Under the pieces are notes generated by a model, which was not told the DNA's origin, searched no databases, and saw only the letters and a list, made by a program, of their open reading frames with translations. Below, piece by piece: positions 8,011 through 15,122 of a stretch of 64,000 nt of DNA; position 1 is the stretch's first letter; each line of letters begins with the position of its first letter. Source of the DNA: Streptococcus suis (lineage in GTDB: Bacteria; Bacillota; Bacilli; Lactobacillales; Streptococcaceae); contig CP025095.1 of the NCBI GenBank assembly GCA_002831545.1, positions 930,001 through 994,000 of the forward strand, written 5' to 3'. The translations under genes and the position numbers were made by a program.

Positions 8011-8366
8011 TGGAGAAGCTAACGGTCTATATCAATCCCGACTGTAGTAAGTGTAAGAAATTACAAGTCTTATTACCTAGTCAAAACTTAGATATCAAGT
8101 GGGTCAATTATTTAGAAAATCCTTTGACAGAGGCAGAATTGACAGCTCTTTTGAAAAAAATGGGCAGTCAACCTTCAGCAGTTACTCGATTGAAGGAAGA
8201 AGAACGACTAGCCTTGTCAGAAGAAGAAATCTTTGAGCGTTTAGTTAAAGAGCCTGCTCTTCTCAACCGTCCCATTATCGAGCGAGAGCAGACAGCCTTT
8301 CTCTGTCGTCCACTTGAAATCATTAAAGAAAAAATGCCAGAATATGACTGGTCGGATTATTTATAA
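8010..8366 (+). CDS. ArsC/Spx-like thioredoxin-fold protein
   Basis: A 118-residue protein of the arsenate reductase-related (ArsC/Spx/YffB) family. A thioredoxin-like start, VYINPDCSKCKKL, has a CxxC pair at residues 13-16. The family's NPLTEAEL segment follows at about 37-44, and a RPIIE motif near 88-92 corresponds to the RPI block of ArsC proteins. Spx-type regulators also carry an N-terminal CxxC, but the gene position points to a metabolic partner: it is sandwiched between deoB (one-base overlap) and punA (11-bp gap) in a nucleoside salvage operon. The substrate is not known from sequence. Confidence 0.75.
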   Translation: MEKLTVYINPDCSKCKKLQVLLPSQNLDIKWVNYLENPLTEAELTALLKKMGSQPSAVTRLKEEERLALSEEEIFERLVKEPALLNRPIIEREQTAFLCRPLEIIKEKMPEYDWSDYL

Positions 8367-8377
8367 AAGGAGAAAAT

Positions 8378-9187
8378 ATGAGTTTACTTGCAAAAATCAA
8401 TGAAACAAAAACGTTCTTAGAAGAAAAAGGTCTGGTAAAACCTGAATTCGGTTTGATTTTGGGTTCTGGCTTGGGTGAATTGGCCCAAGAAGTTGAAAAT
8501 GCCATTGTCATCGACTATGCAGATATTCCAAACTGGGGCAAGTCAACAGTTGTAGGTCATGCTGGTAAGTTGGTGTACGGTGATTTGGCAGGACGTAAGG
8601 TCTTGGCTCTTCAAGGTCGATTCCACTTCTACGAAGGAAATCCGATGGAAGTTGTGACTTTCCCAGTCCGTGTCATGAAAGCTCTTGGTTGTGAAGGCGT
8701 GATTGTTACTAATGCCGCAGGTGGTATCGGTTACGGTCCAGGTACTCTCATGGCCATTACAGACCACATCAACATGACTGGCCAAAATCCATTGATTGGC
8801 GAAAACTTGGAAGAATTTGGTCCACGTTTCCCAGATATGTCAAATGCCTATACAAAAGAATACCGTGAAAAAGCCCATGCCATTGCGGAAAAATTGGGTA
8901 TCAAGTTGGACGATGGTGTCTATCTCGGTGTGACAGGCCCTACCTATGAAACACCTGCTGAAATCTTGGCCTTCAAGACTATGGGTGCCCACGCAGTCGG
9001 TATGTCAACAGTACCAGAAGTTATCGTGGCAGCTCACTCAGGTATGAAAGTTTTGGGTATCTCTGCTATCACAAACTTTGCGGCTGGTTTCCAATCTGAA
9101 CTCAATCACGAAGAAGTTGTAGAAGTAACCGAGCAAATCAAGGGCAACTTCAAGGGCTTGGTGAAAGCTATCTTGGCTGAGTTATAA
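8378..9187 (+). CDS. punA: Purine nucleoside phosphorylase (inosine/guanosine type)
   Basis: A 269-residue trimeric-type PNP that splits inosine and guanosine with phosphate to base and ribose 1-phosphate. Motifs are LGSGLGELA (about 28-36, phosphate loop), GRFHFYEG (about 81-88, containing the active-site H and phosphate contacts), TNAAGG (about 110-115) and the substrate-contacting TGPTYETPAEI (about 187-197). The ribosome site AAAAGGAG is in front of the ATG. Its product feeds DeoB two genes upstream. Confidence 0.95.
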   Translation: MSLLAKINETKTFLEEKGLVKPEFGLILGSGLGELAQEVENAIVIDYADIPNWGKSTVVGHAGKLVYGDLAGRKVLALQGRFHFYEGNPMEVVTFPVRVMKALGCEGVIVTNAAGGIGYGPGTLMAITDHINMTGQNPLIGENLEEFGPRFPDMSNAYTKEYREKAHAIAEKLGIKLDDGVYLGVTGPTYETPAEILAFKTMGAHAVGMSTVPEVIVAAHSGMKVLGISAITNFAAGFQSELNHEEVVEVTEQIKGNFKGLVKAILAEL

Positions 9188-9219
9188 GCATTCGAAAATA
9201 GAACAAAGAGGTACATTAC

Positions 9220-9933
9220 ATGTCTATCCATATTTCCGCAAAACCAGGCGAAATCGCTGATAAGATTTTGCTTCCTGGTGATCCGCTTCGTGCTAAATTT
9301 ATCGCTGAAAACTTCCTTGAAAATGCAGTTTGCTTCAACGAAGTTCGCAATATGTTCGGCTACACAGGTACCTACAAGGGTCATCGTGTCTCTGTCATGG
9401 GAACAGGTATGGGAATGCCTTCTATCTCTATCTACGCCCACGAGCTTATCAATGACTATGGCGTGAAAAAGCTAATCCGTGTAGGAACTGCCGGTTCGCT
9501 CAACAAGGATGTCCATGTTCGTGAATTGGTTTTGGCGCAAGCAGCCGCAACTAATTCTCGTATGATCAATATTGACTGGCCAGAGTACGATTTGCCACAA
9601 ATCGCTGATTTTGGTCTTTTAGATAAGGCTTATCATATCGCCAAAGAACTCAACATGACAACGCATGTTGGCAATGTTTTATCATCAGATAGTTTCTATT
9701 CTCCAAAATTGTTTAGTCGCAACTTAGAATTAGGTCAACTAGGTGTCAAGGCAGTCGAAATGGAAGCAGCAGCCCTCTACTACTTGGGTGCTAAATTCGG
9801 CGTAGAAACGCTTGCCATTATGACTATTTCTGATAGTTTGGTCAATCCAGAAGAAGATACCACAGCAGAAGAGCGTCAAAACACCTTCACAGATATGATG
9901 AAAGTTGGTTTGGAAACTCTGATTGCAGAATAA
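9220..9933 (+). CDS. deoD: Purine nucleoside phosphorylase, DeoD type (adenosine-active hexameric type)
   Basis: A 237-residue NP-I family hexameric phosphorylase. Visible blocks are [14 protein letters not shown] (phosphate-binding loop, about 18-31), GTGMGMPS (about 67-74), the base-contacting VEMEAAALY (about 180-188) and the catalytic ISDSL (about 201-205). With PunA it covers both 6-oxo and 6-amino purine nucleosides. It is separated from punA by 32 bp and followed by a terminator, so it closes the operon deoB-ArsC-like-punA-deoD. Confidence 0.96.
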   Translation: MSIHISAKPGEIADKILLPGDPLRAKFIAENFLENAVCFNEVRNMFGYTGTYKGHRVSVMGTGMGMPSISIYAHELINDYGVKKLIRVGTAGSLNKDVHVRELVLAQAAATNSRMINIDWPEYDLPQIADFGLLDKAYHIAKELNMTTHVGNVLSSDSFYSPKLFSRNLELGQLGVKAVEMEAAALYYLGAKFGVETLAIMTISDSLVNPEEDTTAEERQNTFTDMMKVGLETLIAE

Positions 9934-9971
9934 TTAAGAATAATTTTGATTGTAGTAACCTGCAATCGTTT

Positions 9972-10021
9972 AAAAGACGAACCAATTTCTATTTGTACGG
10001 GAGTTGGCTTGTCTTTTTTTT
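9972..10021 (+). terminator. Intrinsic terminator after deoD
   Basis: AAAAGACGAACCAA pairs with TTGGCTTGTCTTTT across a 21-base loop and is followed by a long T run. Confidence 0.7.
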
Positions 10022-10030
10022 ATAAATAGG

Positions 10031-10036
10031 GTATAA
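10031..10036 (+). promoter_or_regulatory. -10 box upstream of glgP
   Basis: GGGTATAATTAAG places a TATAAT about 70 bases before glgP. AAAACGTTTACA just downstream resembles half of a catabolite-responsive element, a weak hint of sugar control. Confidence 0.5.
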
Positions 10037-10106
10037 TTAAGAAAACGTTTACAAAGAAAGAGTGAAATCTTTCTGAATGATTACATTAATATACAGGAGA
10101 AACCTC

Positions 10107-12374
10107 ATGATAAATTTACAAAATTTTGTTCAATCCATGTATGCTAAACGTATTGAGGATTGTACAGACCAAGAACTCTATTACGCCTTGCTTGCTTTTA
10201 CAAAACAGCAAAGTGAAGCCAAATATACTAACGACCAGAAGAAAAAGGTTTACTATATTTCAGCAGAGTTCTTGATTGGTAAACTCTTGTCCAACAACCT
10301 GATTAACTTAGGTGTCTATGACGAGGTGAAGAGCCAGTTAGCTGCTGCTGGTAAGGACTTGATTGCCATTGAAGATGTGGAGATGGAGCCATCTCTAGGT
10401 AACGGTGGTTTGGGTCGTTTGGCTGCCTGCTTCCTTGATTCCATTGCTAGTCTGGGTCTTAACGGTGATGGGGTCGGCTTGAATTATCACTTTGGACTGT
10501 TTAGACAATTATTCGAATACCATCAGCAGTCAGCTGTGCCAAACGAGTGGATTACACCACGTTCATGGTTAACAGAGTCACCGATTTCTTATCAGGTGCC
10601 ATTTGCAAACTTTACCTTGACATCTAAGTTGTATGACATCGATGTACCTGGTTATAAAATGGAACGCAAGAATCGTCTACGTTTGTTTGACCTTGGTTCA
10701 GTTGATGATAATATCATCTACGATGGTATCGAGTTTGACAAGGAAGATATTTTCCGTAATTTGACCCTCTTCCTTTATCCAGATGATTCGACAGACGAGG
10801 GTAAAGTTCTCCGTATCTTCCAGCAGTATTTCATGGTGTCTAACGCTGCCCAACTCTTGATTGACGAAGCGGTTGCCAAAGGGTCAAACCTTCATGACTT
10901 GCCTGATTATGCAGTGGTTCAAATCAATGATACCCATCCATCACTTGTTATTCCAGAATTGATTCGTTTGTTGGAACTTCGTGGCATTTCATTTGATGAG
11001 GCAGTTGAAATTGTTAAGAAAATGACTGCTTATACCAACCATACCATCTTGTCAGAAGCTCTTGAAAAATGGCCGCTTGATTTCTTGAATCGTGTGGTTC
11101 CGCACTTGGTGCCATTTATTGAAGAGCTGGATCGTCGTGCCAAAGAAGTGAAGGATGATCCTGCTGTCAATATCATCGATGAGCATGGTCGTGTCCACAT
11201 GGCCCACATGGATATTCACTATGGCTACTCTATCAATGGTGTGGCAGCCCTTCATACTGAGATTTTGAAAACATCAGAGTTAAAAGCCTTCTATGAGCTC
11301 TATCCAGAGAAGTTTAACAACAAGACGAATGGTATCACCTTCCGTCGTTGGCTCATGCATGCCAACCCAAGTTTGGCAAGCTATCTTGATGGCCTACTTG
11401 GCCATGGTTATCACCATGATGCCAGCGAGTTGGAAAAACTTTTAGAATACAAGAATGACAAGGAATTGAAATCTTGGTTGGATAAAAACAAGCAACACAA
11501 CAAGCGTAAATTACAACGTCATATTGCTAAAACTCAAGGTGTTGAAGTTAATCCAGAGTCTATCTTTGACGTGCAAATCAAGCGTATGCACGAGTACAAG
11601 CGTCAACAGATGAATGTCCTCTATGTTATCCATAAGTATTTGGATATCAAGGCTGGGAATATCCCCGCGCGTCCATTGACTGTCTTCTTTGGAGGAAAAG
11701 CAGCACCAGCTTACACAACGGCTCAAGATATTATCCACTTGATTTTGGTCTTATCACAGGTTATCAAAAATGACCCAGAAGTGGCACCACATTTGCAGTT
11801 GGTCATGATTGAAAACTACAACGTAACGGAAGCCAGCTTCATCATTCCAGCGGCAGACATTTCAGAGCAAATTTCTCTTGCATCTAAAGAAGCATCTGGT
11901 ACTGGTAACATGAAATTCATGCTGAACGGCGCCCTGACCATCGGTACAGACGACGGTGCCAACGTGGAAATTCATGAATTGGTCGGCGATGAAAATATCT
12001 ACATCTTCGGTCAAGATAGCCAGACTGTTATCGACCACTATGCAAATGGAACCTACCATCCATATGCCTTATACGAACGTGAAGCCATCCGTCCATTGAT
12101 TGATTTCATCACTTCTGACACCATTCGTCAGGCTGGCGGTATTGATGAACGTCTATGGCGTTTACAGGATAACCTTAAGCACAATGACCACTTCATGACT
12201 TTGCTTGATTTGGAAGATTATATTGAAACCAAGGAAAGAATGTTGGCTGACTATGAAGACCGTGACAGCTGGTTGGAAAAGGTTATCGTCAACATTGCTA
12301 AAGCAGGATTCTTCTCATCAGACCGTACGATTCAACAGTACAACGAAGATATTTGGCATTTGGAAGCGAAATAG
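10107..12374 (+). CDS. glgP: Glycogen/maltodextrin phosphorylase
   Basis: A 755-residue PLP-dependent GT35 phosphorylase that releases glucose 1-phosphate from alpha-1,4-glucans. Visible blocks are [16 protein letters not shown] (about 94-109), INDTHPSL (about 273-280), the [14 protein letters not shown] segment (about 488-501) and the PLP-lysine motif [15 protein letters not shown] (about 593-607). Start ATG 10107 follows CAGGAGA; an ATG at 10077 lacks a ribosome site. It stands alone between terminators. No glycogen synthesis genes are visible here, so a role in maltodextrin use is as likely as glycogen use. Confidence 0.95.
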   Translation: MINLQNFVQSMYAKRIEDCTDQELYYALLAFTKQQSEAKYTNDQKKKVYYISAEFLIGKLLSNNLINLGVYDEVKSQLAAAGKDLIAIEDVEMEPSLGNGGLGRLAACFLDSIASLGLNGDGVGLNYHFGLFRQLFEYHQQSAVPNEWITPRSWLTESPISYQVPFANFTLTSKLYDIDVPGYKMERKNRLRLFDLGSVDDNIIYDGIEFDKEDIFRNLTLFLYPDDSTDEGKVLRIFQQYFMVSNAAQLLIDEAVAKGSNLHDLPDYAVVQINDTHPSLVIPELIRLLELRGISFDEAVEIVKKMTAYTNHTILSEALEKWPLDFLNRVVPHLVPFIEELDRRAKEVKDDPAVNIIDEHGRVHMAHMDIHYGYSINGVAALHTEILKTSELKAFYELYPEKFNNKTNGITFRRWLMHANPSLASYLDGLLGHGYHHDASELEKLLEYKNDKELKSWLDKNKQHNKRKLQRHIAKTQGVEVNPESIFDVQIKRMHEYKRQQMNVLYVIHKYLDIKAGNIPARPLTVFFGGKAAPAYTTAQDIIHLILVLSQVIKNDPEVAPHLQLVMIENYNVTEASFIIPAADISEQISLASKEASGTGNMKFMLNGALTIGTDDGANVEIHELVGDENIYIFGQDSQTVIDHYANGTYHPYALYEREAIRPLIDFITSDTIRQAGGIDERLWRLQDNLKHNDHFMTLLDLEDYIETKERMLADYEDRDSWLEKVIVNIAKAGFFSSDRTIQQYNEDIWHLEAK

Positions 12375-12380
12375 AAACTA

Positions 12381-12406
12381 AAAATGACCTTGCGGGGTCA
12401 TTTTTT
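12381..12406 (+). terminator. Intrinsic terminator after glgP
   Basis: AAAATGACC-TTGCG-GGTCATTTTTT hairpin with T run, seven bases after the stop. Confidence 0.9.
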
Positions 12407-12544
12407 GTGTTCTGACTTTGAAAGTATGAGTTGTTGTGGAATTGAAATTTGACTAACGTTTGAGAGTGTTATAACTCCCAAACTCGTGATTTTACTGGTT
12501 TTTTAAAAAATCGTATCTCTTTATATTTCCTTATGTTCCCCCTC

Positions 12545-12570
12545 AGGGTGAACAAAAAGGTGAACAAATT
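12545..12570. repeat. Left 26-bp direct repeat (att-like) of a degenerate integrative element
   Basis: AGGGTGAACAAAAAGGTGAACAAATT, with the word GGTGAACAAA repeated twice inside. It is identical over 26 bp to 14396-14421, which starts at the stop codon of the integrase remnant. The two copies bracket the HicAB, ArpU and integrase fragments, the layout expected of attL and attR. Confidence 0.65.
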
Positions 12571-12578
12571 TTACAATG

Positions 12579-12607
12579 AAAAAAAGGTTATCAAAGGGCG
12601 ATAACCT
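12579..12607 (-). terminator. Terminator for the hicAB operon (minus strand)
   Basis: On the minus strand AGGTTATC-GCCCTTT-GATAACCT is followed by TTTTTC. It lies about 90 bases beyond the hicB stop and inside the direct repeats. Confidence 0.7.
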
Positions 12608-12696
12608 CAAAAATTTTATGAGTTTAGCAGGCAAGTAACTAGCGTATCGAATTGATGCGCTTTTTTTTGATCGCTGGTACGTGTATTATATCATGT

Positions 12697-13074
12697 TTAC
12701 ACTTGTAATCGTGTTTCTAAAGCCGTTGTTAAAATTTCCGAATAGTTCAAACCCTCACGGTCTGCTAATTTTGTTAACCATTCAGGCACTGTCACATTCT
12801 TTCTAATTGCTTTATTATTCTTAATATACGGTGTTGGATCAGCTTGTATCATTGAAACAAAGCCATCAGGAGCGCTTAACTCCTTTATATCGCTTACTTT
12901 TGGTAACTCCATCCCCTCATCAATATAAAGGGCAATAGAGCTTTCTAAAAAATCACGGGCATTGTACATAGCTTCCTCAAGGTTATCCCCTTGAGTACCA
13001 CCACTAAACTCTGGGAACTCCACCCAATAACCTTGTTCATCTTTATGAAAAATAGCTGGGTAAGATTTTAACAT
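12697..13074 (-). CDS. hicB: HicB family antitoxin
   Basis: A 125-residue antitoxin of the HicAB type II system. Residues 1-50 form the HicB fold (YPAIFHKDEQGYWVEFPEF, then GDNLEEAMYNARDFLE). The C-terminal portion (about 95-125, VPEWLTKLADREGLNYSEIL) is a ribbon-helix-helix-like DNA-binding tail ending in LETRLQV. The start was placed at 13074 because GGAGG lies just before it; the longer open frame upstream overlaps hicA and is not conserved. HicB neutralises HicA and, through its tail, should repress the shared promoter. It lies 35 bp after hicA. Confidence 0.92.
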   Translation of the reverse strand: MLKSYPAIFHKDEQGYWVEFPEFSGGTQGDNLEEAMYNARDFLESSIALYIDEGMELPKVSDIKELSAPDGFVSMIQADPTPYIKNNKAIRKNVTVPEWLTKLADREGLNYSEILTTALETRLQV

Positions 13075-13109
13075 GTTTCTACCTCCAAAAGCGAAAAAGG
13101 AGGGGCATT

Positions 13110-13301
13110 TCAAAGTAGCCCCAAATCTCTCAGGATTTTCTTTTCTAGCCCTTTGCCCAAGTCCTTGTTTCCATGAACTGGGATTGTGACTATTTTTGAA
13201 AATCCTTCTTTTTTGAAATGGTGGTGACTTCCATTGACTCGGATTTCTTTCCACCCGTTAGCCTCTGCAAGTTTTGCCATTTCTTTTCCAGTAAGTGGCA
13301 T
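13110..13301 (-). CDS. hicA: HicA family toxin (mRNA interferase)
   Basis: A 63-residue double-stranded-RNA-binding-fold toxin that cleaves mRNA during translation. The family signature is complete: KLAEANGWKEIRVNGSHHHF (about 10-29) has the catalytic histidine in GSHHHF, and VTIPVHGNKDLGKG (about 38-51) has the conserved PxHxxKxL motif. The ribosome site AAGGAGG is upstream. It precedes hicB, the usual HicAB order. The pair may stabilise this remnant of an integrated element. Confidence 0.93.
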   Translation of the reverse strand: MPLTGKEMAKLAEANGWKEIRVNGSHHHFKKEGFSKIVTIPVHGNKDLGKGLEKKILRDLGLL

Positions 13302-13326
13302 AGCGCTCTACCTCCTTACATTATTT

Positions 13327-13355
13327 ATTATATACGCATTATGCGCATTTGTCAA
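13327..13355 (-). promoter_or_regulatory. hicAB promoter with palindromic operator in the spacer
   Basis: On the minus strand TTGACA (13355-13350), a 17-bp spacer and TATAAT (13332-13327) form a consensus promoter. Most of the spacer is taken up by the palindrome CGCATTATGCG (13335-13345, extendable to 17 bp with one mismatch pair). This is a fitting operator for the HicB C-terminal domain. Binding there would block RNA polymerase directly. Confidence 0.8.
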
Positions 13356-13444
13356 TAGATTATGCTATTTGTCTTACATTCCTAAAAAATTTCAAAAAGG
13401 GAAAATTGTGCACGGAAGAGGGCGGCGTCGTTGAACCCCGAACA

Positions 13445-13475
13445 AACCCACCCCCGTTGAAAAAAGATGGGGGTA
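13445..13475. terminator. Hairpin ACCCCC/GGGGGT between hicA promoter and ArpU remnant
   Basis: CACCCCCGTTGAAAAAAGATGGGGGTATTT forms a short GC-rich stem with a limited T run. It could terminate the rightward or leftward remnant transcripts; only weakly supported. Confidence 0.3.
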
Positions 13476-13485
13476 TTTACGAATT

Positions 13486-13742
13486 TTAGCCCTGACCGTC
13501 TTTATACTGCAATAGTTCCCCATTCTTAAATATACAAGCAAAGTCTAACAAAGCTGTTTGTAATGCTTCGTAAAACATAGACTTTCCCATGTAAAAACTT
13601 TCATAGAGTGCCAAACCTGTTTTCTGACGCTTGATATACTTCTCTGTAAGTATGTCACTGTGTAACTTATCCAAGTTTGAGATAGCTCGCTCTATTTCAT
13701 CCACTTCCTGACTTACTGCGATAGCATTCAGTAATCTATCTT
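13486..13742 (-). pseudogene. ArpU-like phage late-regulator fragment (C-terminal part)
   Basis: The minus-strand frame reads EDRLLNAIAVSQEVDEIERA, then LHSDILTEKYIKRQKTGLALYESFYMG, then MFYEALQTALLDFACIFKNGELL. This resembles the C-terminal half of ArpU-family phage transcriptional regulators (helices ending in ALLDFA-x-x-F/Y-KNGELL). The 15 or so residues before EDRLL are antisense to the integrase remnant and are not ArpU-like. The gene is therefore cut off at about 13742, where the integrase sequence begins on the other strand. Confidence 0.6.
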
Positions 13743-13743
13743 C

Positions 13744-14397
13744 TTGCGTGCTTCGGGTCGTCAGGCGGTCAGGTTTATCGAACCTGAACACTTAAAACAG
13801 TTTCTCGATTATGCTGAACAATTAGCAAGTAGGAACTTTACCAAGTATTACCAATATGTTATTTTTAAGTTATTACTTGCCACTGGTTGTCGTATTGGTG
13901 AATTGTCTGCCCTTGAATTGTCTGATATTGACCTAGAAGCTGGTACAATATCAATCAGTAAAACCTATAGCATGGAACTACACATTATCGGGACAACAAA
14001 GACAAAGGCGGGTACCCGTATTATCAGCATAGACAAAAAAACAGTTCTCTTGCTGAAACAATATCAAAATCGTCAACGCTTGATGTTTCTTGAGGTTGGC
14101 GCGTGTGCTCCTGGTGTTGTCTTTGCGACAACTTTAAGGGAATACCTCCCACAGGTTTCACTACAAGAAGTTATAAATTGTCGGTGTAAGGCTTTGGGTA
14201 TTCCTCGTTTTACTTGTCACGCATTCCGCCATACCCACGCTAGTTTACTGTTGAACGCTGGTATCACTTATAAGGAATTACAATATAGGATCGGTCATTC
14301 CAATATCGCTATGACTTTAGATACATATGGTCACCTATCCAAAGACAAGGAAAAAGAAGCGGTTTTATATTACGAAAAAGCCATGAATAGTCTTTAG
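13744..14397 (+). pseudogene. Tyrosine recombinase (phage/ICE integrase), N-terminal domain deleted
   Basis: A 217-codon frame starting at the catalytic domain. All expected residues are visible: R in TGCRIGELS (about 54), K in TKTKAGTRI (about 88), HAFRHTH (about 160-166), H in RIGHSN (about 184-189) and the nucleophile Y in TLDTYGHLS (about 197). The N-terminal arm-binding and SAM-like domains (usually ~150-170 residues) are missing, and the first codons derive from the junction with the ArpU fragment. Hence it is a deletion remnant, though the catalytic domain could still be expressed. The stop codon overlaps the right direct repeat. Confidence 0.8.
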
Positions 14398-14421
14398 GGT
14401 GAACAAAAAGGTGAACAAATT
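14396..14421. repeat. Right 26-bp direct repeat (att-like) at the integrase 3' end
   Basis: Identical over 26 bp to 12545-12570. Integrases often carry their attachment site right at the 3' end of the gene, as seen here. Confidence 0.65.
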
Positions 14422-14759
14422 ACAAAATCAACTAAATACAAGGTGCTAGAAACCGCATGAAATCAACGTTTGAAAGGATAAAAGAAAAAATATTATGAAA
14501 ATCTGTGGATTGGATAGTCTAGTGAATTAGAAATAGGACATATCTAATGCTCAATAAAAATCAAAAATAGAATACTAAGGTCAATTTCTATGTGTAAAAT
14601 TTCAATATCTAAGCTCAGATTGGAAATCATAGATTTTGACTAGCCATCTCATTTCGACAACTTCAAAATTGAAATTCTCTATATACAATTTGATTAGTAG
14701 ATAGCTAATTTTGATTTTAAATGAGTATTAAAATTACTAATCTCTAAAGTGAGTTGCAA
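14422..14759. other. AT-rich intergenic stretch without recognisable features
   Basis: 338 bp between the integrative remnant and a putative regulator remnant. Both strands are full of stops. I see no promoter or terminator pair that convinces. Confidence 0.5.
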
Positions 14760-14990
14760 TTAATTTGTGAATGATAATCGGCTCAATTCCTTGAGTTTTC
14801 GGCATTTTTGGTAGGTATCATCAGAATAGTGTCTGTCTACATGGCGATGTTTAAAAAGCAGATAAAGGAGTTCATGTAATTTTGCTTTTATCGTGATGTC
14901 GAAATAGATACCTTCTTCTTGGATTCTGGAACTCTAGTCATCAATGAACTTGTTGCACTTGACTTTACAACGTGCGGTACAAAGAATGTA
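14760..14990 (-). pseudogene. Degenerate gene remnant, possibly an AraC-type regulator
   Basis: On the minus strand a frame ending at TAA (14762-14760) reads SSRIQEEGIYFDITIKAKLH, then ELLYLLFKHRHVDRHYSDDTY, then QKCRKLKELSRLSFTN. An in-frame stop lies just upstream, preceded by KVKCNKFIDD. The helical IKAKLHELLYLLF segment is like the region linking the cupin and HTH domains of AraC-type sugar regulators, but the HTH is absent. Identification is tentative; that it is a decayed coding segment is more likely than its family. Confidence 0.35.
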
Positions 14991-14999
14991 CTAAAATAC

Positions 15000-15028
15000 T
15001 TGAAAATCGGGGGGGGGTGAGGTATAAT
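15000..15028 (+). promoter_or_regulatory. Promoter of the giant adhesin with a G9 tract in the -35/-10 spacer
   Basis: TTGAAA (15000-15005), then ATC, nine G (15009-15017), TGAGG, then TATAAT (15023-15028). The spacer is exactly 17 bp with nine Gs. Gain or loss of a G would move it away from the optimum. This is the geometry of known phase-variable promoters with homopolymer spacers. The transcript would have a leader of about 90 nt before ATG 15123. Confidence 0.8.
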
Positions 15029-15122
15029 TAACTCAGAGTCTTGGTGACTTGAAACTAGGGAAAACTGATTTTTTGAACGCTTCTTTTTTCTCTGGTAATA
15101 TTTATTCAAAAGGAGTGACGAT

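Noticed and set aside
15000..15110. Minus-strand 73-codon frame upstream of the adhesin
   Set aside because: It covers the promoter and G tract, has no homology, and overlaps the regulator remnant in a different frame.
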